Notes: a model not told the origin generated them from the sequence alone. Positions 44,502 to 56,604 are shown, counted from the first letter of the stretch. The stretch is 64,000 nt of DNA from Zonotrichia leucophrys gambelii (GCF_028769735.1 NW_026992297.1:116618-180617), one strand, 5' to 3'. Numbers and translations: made by a program.

Positions 44502-46571
44502 TCAAGTTTGGGACTTGTGGCTGGCAGTGTTCCCTGGTTGGATTCGCCGGCCGATGAACAGGATGTTGGCCCGTTCCAGGCGGGCCTGAACGAATGAGAC
44601 CAGCTTGTTCAGCAGGCAAGGTCCGAAGGTAACCGCTAGAAGCAGCAATGCCAATGGACCTATTAGGGTAGAAATCAGAGTGGTTAGCCATGGTGATTGA
44701 TTGAACCAGGACTCGAACAAGCCCTGTTGAGCTTCCCTGTCCTTCTGCCTCTGAGCAAGTCTGTTTCGGAGTTCTGCCATGGAGTCTCTTACAACTCCTG
44801 TGTGGTCTGCATAGAAGCAGCACTCCTCTCTCAAGGCGGCACACAGGCCTCCTTGCTGCATGAACAGGAGGTCCAGACCTCGCCTGTTCTGCAAGACCAC
44901 TTCCGAGAGAGAGGAGACTGACTTCTCCAGGAAGGAGATGGATTTCTCGATCCTTTGCAGGTCCTCATCGATGGTCATTTGCAGCTGGGACAGTCCTTGG
45001 TGCTGTGTCGTTAGGGCTGAGACACCCGTTGCCGTTCCTGCTGCTCCTAAACCGAGCAACATCGCGATAGTTACACCTGTTATTATTTCTCTTTTGTGGA
45101 GCCGGCTGGGTTCCTCAAAAAGGTGGTACACTTCTTCGTCTGAGTGGTACAGGACCCTAGGAGCAATCAGAACTTGGACACAAAAGTCGTTAGAGTCATC
45201 AAATTTGGCAAGGGACACACAGGGACTCACTCCAGATCACTGGCAAACCCACATCCCAGGTGCGGATGGGACTACCCACTTATTGTTTTTCCTGTTAGGC
45301 TTGACAACTTTGGTGCAAACGTTGCCTCTCCGCCTAGCTAGGGTTGCATTGCCAAAGCATCTGCCCCGGCCTGTGACTTGACTCAGGGTGATTCCTTTGC
45401 GGGGGGTTTCCCATCTACACTGGTGAGGGGCATCGGCTGTGGAGTAACTGAAGGGAGTGTTTAAAGCGATTCCTTCATAAAAGGGAGGTTTGACATCATA
45501 GCAAAGACAGCAGGATTCGGTTAGGTTAGGGTTGGATTCATTCAGGGATATAAAGGTAGCTTCTAACATACGAAGGATTGGGTCTGAGTCCGACCTGGCC
45601 GCGCAGTCTGTCTAAAAGGCTTCCGCATGGCCGGTTGGGACATTGCTGACTCTAGTGGGTAGGGTTTTAGGGTAGGTTGCGTTTTTCCCTTTCGGCACGC
45701 TTTTAATCACTTTGTTTGGTCCGACCGCTCGGGGCGCCGACGGTTGGAGCCTGATAATTCGCACATTTACTCTTTCTTTTGACCCTTGAAGGACTACTGT
45801 CCACGTTCGGCCTATGGCTTAATTGGGGTGATGTGGCTGGAAGACTGTCAAGTTATAGCTAGTGCATTTCTGAATTTTTGGGATTTTATGGTGATTACGA
45901 TGAAAGCTTCCCTGGAGGAAGATGGGTGTTTTGCAGCCGCTGGGTGCCCAGGCGAACTGTAAGAATTTGTCGGGCTCTTGTGGATCCCACCCAGGCCCCG
46001 ACGGTCTGGCATCTGTAACAATGGTTTCGCAGCCCCACTGCCCACAATATCCCCACCCTGGGTGATTGCAGTAGCTTTTTCCTGGGTTTGAGGCTGGGCA
46101 CCAGTAGGATAGGTACATGTGTGTGGCGTGTGGGGAATTGGGGTCTACCTTTGGTTGTCCTGGGAACAGGTCGGTAATGCGGAGCACGAAGGATGGGGTG
46201 TTCGGTGTGGTGATTTCCCTGAGCACCTTGTCACTACTAAGGTGACATATGACCCACCTGAAAGGCTGGTGGGGGTAGTGATCTGGGCTGACTTGTCCTC
46301 TGGCGACAAGCCCCAACAGCAAAATCACACAGAAACACCCTTGATGCTTGGGTCTCATCCGTTCGGGTCTCTCGGGCGCTGCCTGGCGGCTTGGTGATCT
46401 GTCACTTTCCTCTGGGATGGGCATGTACGCGTCACGAGGACGTCCTATGAGCATGTCCTGTAAACAGAAACTCGCAATTCTCATCAGTCTCATCCTGCTT
46501 GTTATGAAGGTCGGGCTTAATTGACTTAAGTGGACACCACCTGATTTTGCCGTCCTTTTTGACAGCTGCAT
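44502..46571 (-). pseudogene. env: ERV-F copy 1 env (SU and TM)
   Basis: The leader (46571-46280) contains a hydrophobic signal CFCVILLLGLVA. SU holds YLSYWCPASN, CNHPGWGYCGQWGCETI and several N-glycosylation sites. The frame has three shared stops: TAA at about 45819, TAG at about 45612, and TGA at about 45236. The last open piece (45230-44502) contains the cleavage site RLHKR, fusion peptide [33 protein letters not shown], the CX6CC motif CAALREECC, and anchor [18 protein letters not shown]. Env mediates entry; this one cannot be made whole from one frame. The TM is gamma-type. Confidence 0.93.
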
Positions 46572-48090
46572 ACCCTCTCCCCGTGACCATCAGCCTCCAG
46601 CCCCGTTCCCATTCACCCAGCTCGTTTCTAATTACAACCTGCGGGCCCTCCTCTAGCGCTTGGTTGGCCCAGTGCTTTTGAACGGGACTGTTTGTTTCAT
46701 CTCCCCTAGGGAACTGATTCACTGCTAGCAAAGCGGTTGCCAGCATACGTGCTTGATCTCCCGAGGGAATGGCATTGGCAAAGCCCTCTGCCTTTGCCAA
46801 TACTTCTAGCTTGGTTTTTAGGGTCTGGTTTGCTCTCTCTACAATGGCCTGCCCAGTACTGTTATACGGGATACCTTGCACTAATATGATGCCCCATTTT
46901 GAGGCGAATTCCTGTACTGGTTTGGAGGTGAAATTGGACCCGTTGTCCGTTTTGATCTGCTTGGGGATACCAAGACAAGCCATGGCTGTCAGCCAGTGCT
47001 GAATTGTGGCCTTGGAGTTTGTTTTGGGGTGCTGCGTGGCTATGATCGTTCCGCTATAAGTGTCCACTGTCACTGCAAGCCATGCTCGGGGCTTCAGCAG
47101 TTCACACCAGGTGAAGTCCGATTGCCAGATCTCTGAAGGCTTGAGACCTCTCGGGTTGACCCCACAGGTCCATAGGGGTGACTTCTGGCAATGAGGACAA
47201 GTGGCTACCACGTGTTTTGCGTCTGCGGTCGGGATCCTGCATCTCTTCGCCAGTGCTTTGGCTCCGATGTGGAGCGACTCGTGCAGCTGATGAGCTTCCT
47301 GCAACGTCCATACGCCTTTTGCTGCTGCGTCCGCTTTGTCGTTGCCAATCTGGAAGTAACCTTTGACTGGGTCGTGGCTGTTAACGTGAATGACTGACAC
47401 GGTGCCCTGTCGCGAGGAGAGTGCTTCTTCCAGCATTAGGGCTGCTGCAGATGTCGACACTCCTGGTCCTGCCATGGCTAGGCAAAGCCTTGCCACGAAT
47501 ATAGAGTCCGTTACTATGTTGAGGTGTTCCTCTTGGAAGAGTCCGCATGCCAAGACGACTGCTGTCGCCTCCAGCTGTTGCACTGACAGTGTGGGGTCAC
47601 ATGCTTTGACGCAATGCCATTGCTCTCCTGCCTGCCACGCTGCTGCTGCGGTTGAAGTCATGGAGGAAGCGTCTGTGAAGACCGTTGGTCCTGGCTGCGG
47701 TCGGTCCTTGACCTTTGGCGGTATGTCCATGTCGACAATGGTTAGCAGCTTAGTCCAGGGTGGTTTGGAGGAGTAGGAGATTTCTCCTCCAAAGCCGGTG
47801 AGAGCAAGGGCTAGGTACTCCGATATTGTGGCTGACTCCGTAGTCGGTTGCTTGCGAAACGGAAGGTGGATGCTTGTCGGCTCAGTCCTTAGGTGTTTCA
47901 AAGTGAGTTTCCTGCCTTTCATGATGAGGTTAGCGATGCATTCGATTCCCGGGGAGAAAGCACGAGCAGGTCTTCCGAGAACCACCCATTGAATCGGTCG
48001 GGCCTTTTCAGAAGGTCCTTGAGCCAGTGCTCCCACTCCCCCCTCGGTGTAAAGTGAACATATAAGTCCAGTGGCATGGCTGGGTTCCAC
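46432..48090 (-). pseudogene. pol: ERV-F copy 1 pol: RNase H and integrase
   Basis: A 552-codon open stretch. RNase H: TVFTDASSMTSTAAAAW (first Asp), VQQLEATAVVLA (Glu), NIVTDSIFVARL (Asp), GNDKADAAAKG (last Asp). Integrase: HESLHIGAKALAKR (His part of the zinc site, noncanonical), CPHCQKSP (Cys pair), SDFTWCELL (first Asp), IKTDNGSNFTS (second Asp), GQAIVERANQTLK (Glu), and the C-terminal block GRGYAAVKKDGKIRWCPLKS. The frame overlaps the start of env. It is in a different frame from RT upstream (lesion about 47950-47990). Confidence 0.95.
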
Positions 48091-48932
48091 CTGGCGAGTG
48101 TGCCCATGGACATCTGGCTTTCGATGAAGTCAAGGGAGCTTGTTGCTTGCGGCGTCAGCTCCTTGGGTTCCCAGGGGTGCTTTCCTTTCAGGAGGTCATA
48201 TAGAGGGTCCATGACCTCGGGAGGAATCAGGACGATGTTGCGAAGCCACTGCAGTGATCCCACCAGGCGTTGCACGTCGTGTAGTGTTTTGACGTCTTGA
48301 CTGACTTTCGCCTCGGGGGGTGTCACATAGGAGCTTGTGATCCCCACTCCCAGGAAGGTCACGCAGGGTCCTCTCTTGATCTTTGCGCTTGCGATCTCGA
48401 AGCCGTTGTCCTGAAGGGTTTCCGTGATTGTGGATACCAGGTGATCTACTTCGCTTGCCGATGGAGCTGCTACCAGGATGTCGTCCATGTACTGAATGAT
48501 GGTCGCGGTGGGATGGGAGTGTTGAACTGGCATCAGTGCTTTGTCTACGGTGATTTGGCATATGACAGGGCTGTTTACAAGTCCTTGTGGGAGTACTTGC
48601 CAGTGGAAGCAGAGGTTAGGCCCTTCGCCATTTCGGAATGCCACGGAAAAGGCAAATCGTTCTCTGTCCTCAGGGTGCAGGGGTATTGAGAAGAAACAGT
48701 CCCTGATGTCCAGCACTGCGCACGGCCGCCCTGCAGGGATGGCTGAGTTCGTGGGTAGTAGTGTCTGGACTGGACCCATGGGTTGGATCGCCTTGTTTAC
48801 CTCTCTCAGGTCGTGGATGAGACGATAGCCTTCTCCGGACCTTTTGGGGATCACGAATACAGGGGTGTTGCATAGGCTGATGGAGGGTTCTATGTGACCC
48901 TTTTGCAGTTCGCGGTCGACCAGTTCCAGCAA
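47919..48932 (-). pseudogene. pol: ERV-F copy 1 pol: reverse transcriptase
   Basis: A 337-codon open stretch with a full RT: CNTPVFVIPKRSGEGYRLI, DLREVNKAIQPMG, AVLDIRDCFFSIPLHPEDRE (first Asp), VLPQGLVNSPVICQ, YMDDILVAAPS (active-site pair) and VQRLVGSLQWLRN. A TGA lies just upstream near 48945, and the frame is lost near 47950, so the C-terminal end is out of register with RNase H. The same two lesions occur in copy 2. It belongs to the class II (beta-like) RT group. Confidence 0.94.
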
Positions 48933-49036
48933 GGCTGCCGCTCAAGGCTCTGTCAGGGGCCACTGCTCGACCCATACGGGGTCTGATGATTTCCAGGTCA
49001 ATTTGATCGGCAGCGGGGGGTGTGCAGCAGTGGCCC

Positions 49037-49714
49037 TTAGGATAAATTTGTAATCCGGAATCCTAGCATGGAAAGAACGTCCCTTACTAGCAGGGGTGGA
49101 GAGTTTTGCAGTATGTATGGGTCGATCGCGACTGTCTGTTCTGGTCCCTTTTTCGTGTGAAGTGTTATAGCCACCAGCTGGGTGCTTTTCCATGCCTGAG
49201 ACTGCCCTCCCACTCCGTTCACTGGAGGGACTTCTTTGAATTGCCAATGTCCGGGCCAATGTGCTTGGGGATTAATCGTGCAGTCTGAACCCGTGTCCAC
49301 CCAGAACTGTAACCCTATGACATGGGAATCCTGATTGCCATAAAGCCGGCATGTCCCCCACACCATCAAGGATTCCGTCCCTATTTTCATGGCCAGGGCC
49401 ACCCAGGGATCCCGCTCTGGGGCGTCTCCTGCTGGCCCTGTACCACCGGCGCAGGTTGTGGCAGTGGGGGGTGCGAGGGTGCTGAGGGTGTTGCATAGCT
49501 TTGCCATTGCACCGTAGGCAGGGATGCAAAATTGGCTACTCCCTGTGGGGGGATAGGATATGAGGGTCCCCTGCCCCACTGGGGGTTGCTGTAGCTGGGC
49601 CGCTGCATATTCCAGGTGGGAGGGGGCTGGACACGGCCCGGCTGCCCCCCCCCCCCCTCCTGTTTCCCTGAAGCCTGGATCTGCATTCCTTAACCAAGTG
49701 CCCCTTCTTTCCAC
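49037..49714 (-). pseudogene. pro: ERV-F copy 1 pro
   Basis: The C-terminal half holds the protease loop QFWVDTGSDCTINPQ and the end block LLVRDVLSMLGFRI. The N-terminal part is Pro/Gln-rich linker overlapping the gag 3' end in another frame, the arrangement of betaretroviral pro reached by frameshifting. The loop Asp-Thr-Gly is intact. Confidence 0.9.
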
Positions 49715-49907
49715 ATGGCCAGCACGGTCCCCTAAGTCCCCCTTGGCGTGGCGGAGCAGTTGCTGATAGGCGCCTTGGCTGGGGGCAGTTTACTGCCAGG
49801 TGGCCTGCCTGGCCACACTTGAGGCATGCCATCACACTGGTTATTGCAGTGTGAACTGCTGCTTGGATGGGAGCCAGGTGTTCTTCCTTTGTAACGTGCC
49901 TAATCAT
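49536..49907 (-). pseudogene. gag: ERV-F copy 1 gag: nucleocapsid, frame altered at poly-C
   Basis: Two Cys-His boxes, CLKCGQAGHLAVNC and CWPCGKKGHLVKEC, define NC. After LQGNR the frame differs from copy 2 because the C run at about 49647-49660 differs in length. The resulting tail is shorter (stop at 49536) than in copy 2. Confidence 0.92.
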
Positions 49908-49979
49908 GGTTGCTGCATTAGATTCGGGTGGCAGTGACCTTAAAATGTCCTTGGTGGCTGAGTTACACTGCTGGCGCAG

Positions 49980-51585
49980 TCAGTCTGCCAGCACAGGACC
50001 CTTAGCCTCTGATGGCAACGAGGAGGAGTCCAGTGCTGCCTGAAGTCTGTCCACAAACTGAGTGAAGCTCTCACTCTCACTCTCACTCTGTTTAATAGTT
50101 GACCAGGGGGATGGACTGGCTACTACTTTATCAGCCGCACGGATAGCTTCCCGGGCAGCACGGGTGGTTGTCATAACCTCATGGGCCCGCAAGCCCTCAG
50201 CCTGTGCCTGGGGGGTGATCATAGTGGGGTCTCTGCCCATTAGCCTCTGTATACTGGACCCGTGTAGTGGATGGTCAGGTCCTGTTACCTGGGCTAGCTC
50301 CTTTGTGCATTGATCTTCCCACTCCTGTTTAAAAACTATCATCCCCACGCCATCAAAAATCATTCTACACGTCTGTTTAATATCAAAAGGCAACATATCA
50401 TCCCCTCCAAAAACGCCGTCAATGAGTGTGGTAGCCATGGCAGAATTAATTCCCTTGTCTGCAATCGCTTTGATTATTGCTTGGATTTCCTTTGGGTTTA
50501 CAGGGGAGTAAGTCCTCTGTTGATTATCGCCTGTTCCCCTCACGCGGACTGGGAGCACTAAGTTGGCAGACGGGCTCCACTCCACGCAAAACATCTTTAT
50601 TTTCCGCCAATCCGTAAGCGGAGCCCGGTCTTTCTCTGATGATCCCTTCACCCACGTGGGAGCCCTGCGACTAGAAACCTTGTATGCCGTTGATCTCCCA
50701 CCGTTAAAGCTAGAATCCGAATCCGAACTCCCTGACTCCCTCTCGTCCCAGACCGAGTCAGAGTCAGAGGCAGAAGCAGAGTGAGTTAGCACTTCCGGGC
50801 TGCTCTGCCTTTTTCCCGGGCTCCGACCCCGCCCCCTCCTGCGGGGGTCGGGCCGTTCCCTCCCCCTGGGGTCCCCCCGCCTCCTGCTGGGGAAGGTTCT
50901 TGCTTTATAAGGACTTAATTTGAATAGAGCGCTTTGATTGGTCTTACGCTGTACCGCGGGGGCCGCCCCTTCTCCCCGCTCTCCCGCGCATGCGTTCTGG
51001 AGCGAGCTGACTGCATTTCCGCCCCCCGCCTCCTTACTTCCGCCCTCACCATGTGCTTTGGGGCCATTTTCAAACCCATACGGCGGCGGGGAGTCCCCAC
51101 CGCTCCCGGCGGGGTTGGCCGTGTTCCGCGCCTCCTCCGCCAACCCCCGCCAGAACGCCCGTGCGTGTCCTCCCCCCCGATGGCGAGTCCACTCTCTGGG
51201 GGGTTTCCGCCGACTGCGCCTCCCCGGCGAGACCGCCCAGGTCAAGAATCTCTGCAGTCTGTGTCGCCACACCTACCCCGGGCTGCAGGGGGGCCAGCAA
51301 GCAGGTTTGTGCGGCTTTCCAGGTTTCCTGCTCTTGTTGAGCTTTCTGTAAAGCCTGGAAAACTTTGCCCCAGGATTTTAGGGCTTTCCCTGAGCCAGAC
51401 AACATAGTGTCTTCGGCTAGGACCTTAGTGCAATCGTCCCACACCCCCGGATGCAGGATATCCGTGGGGCTTTCTATAGCCCCAAGCTTAATGAGTCTCG
51501 GCAATGCGAGAGATAAATCCTTAATTTTACATTCTATCCCAAAATGTGCATGCATATCTGTTACGACCTTCGCAATGGATTCCAT
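49980..51585 (-). pseudogene. gag: ERV-F copy 1 gag: matrix and capsid, frameshifted
   Basis: Starts MESIAKVVTDMHAHFGIEC. A one-base difference in the C run at about 51172-51178 splits the frame into 51585-51070 and 51272-49980. Features: late-domain-like PPPY, an acidic Ser/Asp stretch, and capsid from PLTDWRKIKMFCVEW to the homology block (about 50100-50050) with a Ser-Glu repeat. The stop at 49980, TGA followed by CTG, is in frame before NC and is shared with copy 2. No N-terminal Met-Gly is present. Confidence 0.9.
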
Positions 51586-51682
51586 GGTCCTTGCTGGTCC
51601 GGGGGCGTCCCCCCCGCTGTAGTCGGGCCAGCCGCTACAGCCGCTGTCTCCCGTCCAGGCGAGTCCCCGTTCGCTGATCGGC

Positions 51683-51702
51683 TTCCCGGGTTTTCGGCAC
51701 CA
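51683..51702 (-). promoter_or_regulatory. ERV-F primer-binding site, tRNA-Phe type (copy 1)
   Basis: On the minus strand TGGTGCCGAAAACCCGGGAA, the complement of the tRNA-Phe 3' end with one extra A. It lies two bases from LTR 2. Confidence 0.85.
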
Positions 51703-51704
51703 GA

Positions 51705-52060
51705 TGTTGCCTTCTGATACAAGGCAGGCGGCCTGGTTTCAGGAGGCAGCACGGCGACCCCCTTCCCCAGGGTCGCTCAGGCCTAAGAAACACGCTAACA
51801 CCAACGTGGTGGACGATCAAAGGCCTTTATTATCTCTTCTCGTGGGGTTTTATAGTCTACGGGGCTTCTATGTCAGGCGAGGGTCTGTCTTTACCATCTA
51901 TGGTTAGTAAGGAATGGAAAGTTACTGGGCAAGTGGAAAGTTACTGGCATCTGGTTTAGGGGGCTGCATTCCTATGTTAATTTTCTTATCTAAGGGAACA
52001 GGGGCCCTGTCTTCCCGTAACATCACGAGATCTTCTGAACGCCAGGCCCTACCTGCTACA
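51705..52060 (-). mobile_element. ERV-F LTR 2 (shared between copies 1 and 2)
   Basis: 356 bp. It serves as 5' LTR for copy 1 (primer site on its left) and as 3' LTR for copy 2 (polypurine tract and env on its right). No host sequence lies on either side. One change from LTR 3. Confidence 0.96.
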
Positions 52061-52173
52061 TCTCCCCCCTCTTTTTCACAAATGAATGAGGTAGTCATAT
52101 ACTGAAATGAGGTACAAGGTTGTAGTTCGATAAGGAAAAGCGGGTTTGGTAAATTTGAGTAAGTTTTCGCCAG

Positions 52174-54243
52174 TCAAGTTTGGGACTTGTGGCTGGCAGT
52201 GTTCCCTGGTTGGATTCGCCGGCCGATGAACAGGATGTTGGCCCGTTCCAGGCGGGCCTGAACGAATGAGACCAGCTTGTTCAGCAGGCAAGGTCCGAAG
52301 GTAACCGCTAGAAGCAGCAATGCCAATGGACCTATTAGGGTAGAAATCAGAGTGGTTAGCCATGGTGATTGATTGAACCAGGACTCGAACAAGCCCTGTT
52401 GAGCTTCCCTGTCCTTCTGCCTCTGAGCAAGTCTGTTTCGGAGTTCTGCCATGGAGTCTCTTACAACTCCTGTGTGGTCTGCATAGAAGCAGCACTCCTC
52501 TCTCAAGGCGGCACACAGGCCTCCTTGCTGCATGAACAGGAGGTCCAGACCTCGCCTGTTCTGCAAGACCACTTCCGAGAGAGAGGAGACTGACTTCTCC
52601 AGGAAGGAGATGGATTTCTCGATCCTTTGCAGGTCCTCATCGATGGTCATTTGCAGCTGGGACAGTCCTTGGTGCTGTGTCGTTAGGGCTGAGACACCCG
52701 TTGCCGTTCCTGCTGCTCCTAAACCGAGCAACATCGCGATAGTTACACCTGTTTTATTTCTCTTTTGTGGAGCCGGCTGGGTTCCTCAAAAAGGTGGTAC
52801 ACTTCTTCGTCTGAGTGGTACAGGACCCTAGGAGCAATCAGAACTTGGACACAAAAGTCGTTAGAGTCATCAAATTTGGCAAGGGACACACAGGGACTCA
52901 CTCCAGATCACTGGCAAACCCACATCCCAGGTGCGGATGGGACTACCCACTTATTGTTTTTCCTGTTAGGCTTGACAACTTTGGTGCAAACGTTGCCTCT
53001 CCGCCTAGCTAGGGTTGCATTGCCAAAGCATCTGCCCCGGCCTGTGACTTGACTCAGGGTGATTCCTTTGCGGGGGGTTTCCCATCTACACTGGTGAGGG
53101 GCATCGGCTGTGGAGTAACTGAAGGGAGTGTTTAAAGCGATTCCTTCATAAAAGGGAGGTTTGACATCATAGCAAAGACAGCAGGATTCGGTTAGGTTAG
53201 GGTTGGATTCATTCAGGGATATAAAGGTAGCTTCTAACATACGAAGGATTGGGTCTGAGTCCGACCTGGCCGCGCAGTCTGTCTAAAAGGCTTCCGCATG
53301 GCCGGTTGGGACATTGCTGACTCTAGTGGGTAGGGTTTTAGGGTAGGTTGCGTTTTTCCCTTTCGGCACGCTTTTAATCACTTTGTTTGGTCCGACCGCT
53401 CGGGGCGCCGACGGTTGGAGCCTGATAATTCGCACATTTACTCTTTCTTTTGACCCTTGAAGGACTACTGTCCACGTTCGGCCTATGGCTTAATTGGGGT
53501 GATGTGGCTGGAAGACTGTCAAGTTATAGCTAGTGCATTTCTGAATTTTTGGGATTTTATGGTGATTACGATAAAAGCTTCCCTGGAGGAAGATGGGTGT
53601 TTTGCAGATGCTGGGCGCCCAGGCGAACTGTAAGAATTTGTCGGGCTCTTGTGGATCCCACCCAGGCCCCGACGGTCTGGCATCTGTAACAATGGTTTCG
53701 CAGCCCCACTGCCCACAATATCCCCACCCTGGGTGATTGCAGTAGCTTTTTCCTGGGTTTGAGGCTGGGCACCAGTAGGATAGGTACATGTGTGTGGCGT
53801 GTGAGGAATTGGGGTCTACCTTTGGTCGTCCTGGGAACTGGTCGGTAACGCGGAGCACGAAGGATGGGGTGTTTGGTGTGGTGATTTCCCTGAGCACCTT
53901 GTCACTACTAAGGTGACATATGACTCACCTGAAAGGCTGGGGTGGGGTAGTGATCTGGGCTGACTTGTCCTCTGGCGACAAGCCCCAACAGCAAAATCAC
54001 ACAGAAACACCCTTGATGCTTGGGTCTCATCCGTTCGGGTCTCTCGGGCGCTGCCTGGCGGCTTGGTGATCTGTCACTTTCCTCTGGGATGGGCATGTAC
54101 GCGTCACGAGGACGTCCTATGAGCATGTCCTGTAAACAGAAACTCGCAATTCTCATCAGTCTCATCCTGCTTGTTATGAAGGTCGGGCTTAATTGACTTA
54201 AGTGGACACCACCTGATTTTGCCGTCCTTTTTGACAGCTGCAT
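52174..54243 (-). pseudogene. env: ERV-F copy 2 env
   Basis: Same layout and the same three SU stops as copy 1. In addition, one base is missing at about 52753 (CTGTTTTATTT against CTGTTATTATTT), which breaks the frame between the cleavage site and the fusion peptide, so the TM frame opens only at 52734. The SU region 53570-53945 carries a cluster of about ten substitutions not found in copies 1 or 3. Confidence 0.93.
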
Positions 54244-55762
54244 ACCCTCTCCCCGTGACCATCAGCCTCCAGCCCCGTTCCCATTCACCCAGCTCGTTTC
54301 TAATTACAACCTGCGGGCCCTCCTCTAGCGCTTGGTTGGCCCAGTGCTTTTGAACGGGACTGTTTGTTTCATCTCCCCTAGGGAACTGATTCACTGCTAG
54401 CAAAGCGGTTGCCAGCATACGTGCTTGATCTCCCGAGGGAATGGCATTGGCAAAGCCCTCTGCCTTTGCCAATACTTCTAGCTTGGTTTTTAGGGTCTGG
54501 TTTGCTCTCTCTACAATGGCCTGCCCAGTACTGTTATACGGGATACCTTGCACTAATATGATGCCCCATTTTGAGGCGAATTCCTGTACTGGTTTGGAGG
54601 TGAAATTGGACCCGTTGTCCGTTTTGATCTGCTTGGGGATACCAAGACAAGCCATGGCTGTCAGCCAGTGCTGAATTGTGGCCTTGGAGTTTGTTTTGGG
54701 GTGCTGCGTGGCTATGATCGTTCCGCTATAAGTGTCCACTGTCACTGCAAGCCATGCTCGGGGCTTCAGCAGTTCACACCAGGTGAAGTCCGATTGCCAG
54801 ATCTCTGAAGGCTTGAGACCTCTCGGGTTGACCCCACAGGTCCATAGGGGTGACTTCTGGCAATGAGGACAAGTGGCTACCACGTGTTTTGCGTCTGCGG
54901 TCGGGATCCTGCATCTCTTCGCCAGTGCTTTGGCTCCGATGTGGAGCGACTCGTGCAGCTGATGAGCTTCCTGCAACGTCCATACGCCTTTTGCTGCTGC
55001 GTCCGCTTTGTCGTTGCCAATCTGGAAGTAACCTTTGACTGGGTCGTGGCTGTTAACGTGAATGACTGACACGGTGCCCTGTCGCGAGGAGAGTGCTTCT
55101 TCCAGCATTAGGGCTGCTGCAGATGTCGACACTCCTGGTCCTGCCATGGCTAGGCAAAGCCTTGCCACGAATATAGAGTCCGTTACTATGTTGAGGTGTT
55201 CCTCTTGGAAGAGTCCGCATGCCAAGACGACTGCTGTCGCCTCCAGCTGTTGCACTGACAGTGTGGGGTCACATGCTTTGACGCAATGCCATTGCTCTCC
55301 TGCCTGCCACGCTGCTGCTGCGGTTGAAGTCATGGAGGAAGCGTCTGTGAAGACCGTTGGTCCTGGCTGCGGTCGGTCCTTGACCTTTGGCGGTATGTCC
55401 ATGTCGACAATGGTTAGCAGCTTAGTCCAGGGTGGTTTGGAGGAGTAGGAGATTTCTCCTCCAAAGCCGGTGAGAGCAAGGGCTAGGTACTCCGATATTG
55501 TGGCTGACTCCGTAGTCGGTTGCTTGCGAAACGGAAGGTGGATGCTTGTCGGCTCAGTCCTTAGGTGTTTCAAAGTGAGTTTCCTGCCTTTCATGATGAG
55601 GTTAGCGATGCATTCGATTCCCGGGGAGAAAGCACGAGCAGGTCTTCCGAGAACCACCCATTGAATCGGTCGGGCCTTTTCAGAAGGTCCTTGAGCCAGT
55701 GCTCCCACTCCCCCCTCGGTGTAAAGTGAACATATAAGTCCAGTGGCATGGCTGGGTTCCAC
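54104..55762 (-). pseudogene. pol: ERV-F copy 2 pol: RNase H and integrase
   Basis: A 552-codon frame with the same translation as copy 1 as far as I can compare, including FTDASSM, SDFTW, KTDNGS and AIVERANQ catalytic blocks. Offset to copy 1 is 7672 bp. Confidence 0.95.
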
Positions 55763-56604
55763 CTGGCGAGTGTGCCCATGGACATCTGGCTTTCGATGAA
55801 GTCAAGGGAGCTTGTTGCTTGCGGCGTCAGCTCCTTGGGTTCCCAGGGGTGCTTTCCTTTCAGGAGGTCATATAGAGGGTCCATGACCTCGGGAGGAATC
55901 AGGACGATGTTGCGAAGCCACTGCAGTGATCCCACCAGGCGTTGCACGTCGTGTAGTGTTTTGACGTCTTGACTGACTTTCGCCTCGGGGGGTGTCACAT
56001 AGGAGCTTGTGATCCCCACTCCCAGGAAGGTCACGCAGGGTCCTCTCTTGATCTTTGCGCTTGCGATCTCGAAGCCGTTGTCCTGAAGGGTTTCCGTGAT
56101 TGTGGATACCAGGTGATCTACTTCGCTTGCCGATGGAGCTGCTACCAGGATGTCGTCCATGTACTGAATGATGGTCGCGGTGGGATGGGAGTGTTGAACT
56201 GGCATCAGTGCTTTGTCTACGGTGATTTGGCATATGACAGGGCTGTTTACAAGTCCTTGTGGGAGTACTTGCCAGTGGAAGCAGAGGTTAGGCCCTTCGC
56301 CATTTCGGAATGCCACGGAAAAGGCAAATCGTTCTCTGTCCTCAGGGTGCAGGGGTATTGAGAAGAAACAGTCCCTGATGTCCAGCACTGCGCACGGCCG
56401 CCCTGCAGGGATGGCTGAGTTCGTGGGTAGTAGTGTCTGGACTGGACCCATGGGTTGGATCGCCTTGTTTACCTCTCTCAGGTCGTGGATGAGACGATAG
56501 CCTTCTCCGGACCTTTTGGGGATCACGAATACAGGGGTGTTGCATAGGCTGATGGAGGGTTCTATGTGACCCTTTTGCAGTTCGCGGTCGACCAGTTCCA
56601 GCAA
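55591..56604 (-). pseudogene. pol: ERV-F copy 2 pol: reverse transcriptase
   Basis: A 337-codon frame identical in translation to copy 1, with YMDDILVAAPS and the same upstream TGA and downstream loss of frame. Sharing of both lesions shows they predate the tandem duplication. Confidence 0.95.

Noticed and set aside
44860..45381. Plus-strand frame of 173 codons opposite env (repeated at 52532 and 60201)
   Set aside because: It is antisense to the well-supported env TM/SU frame and recurs only because the provirus is repeated.
47390..47776. Plus-strand 128-codon frame opposite RNase H
   Set aside because: Antisense shadow of pol; no recognisable protein.
50938..51407. GC-rich plus-strand frames of 95-157 codons opposite gag
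   Set aside because: Antisense to gag matrix; composition-driven open frames without motif.
44033..52060. Idea that the second and third copies are independent integrations
   Set aside because: There is no host sequence or target-site duplication between bodies, internal LTRs are single, and all copies share the same lesions.
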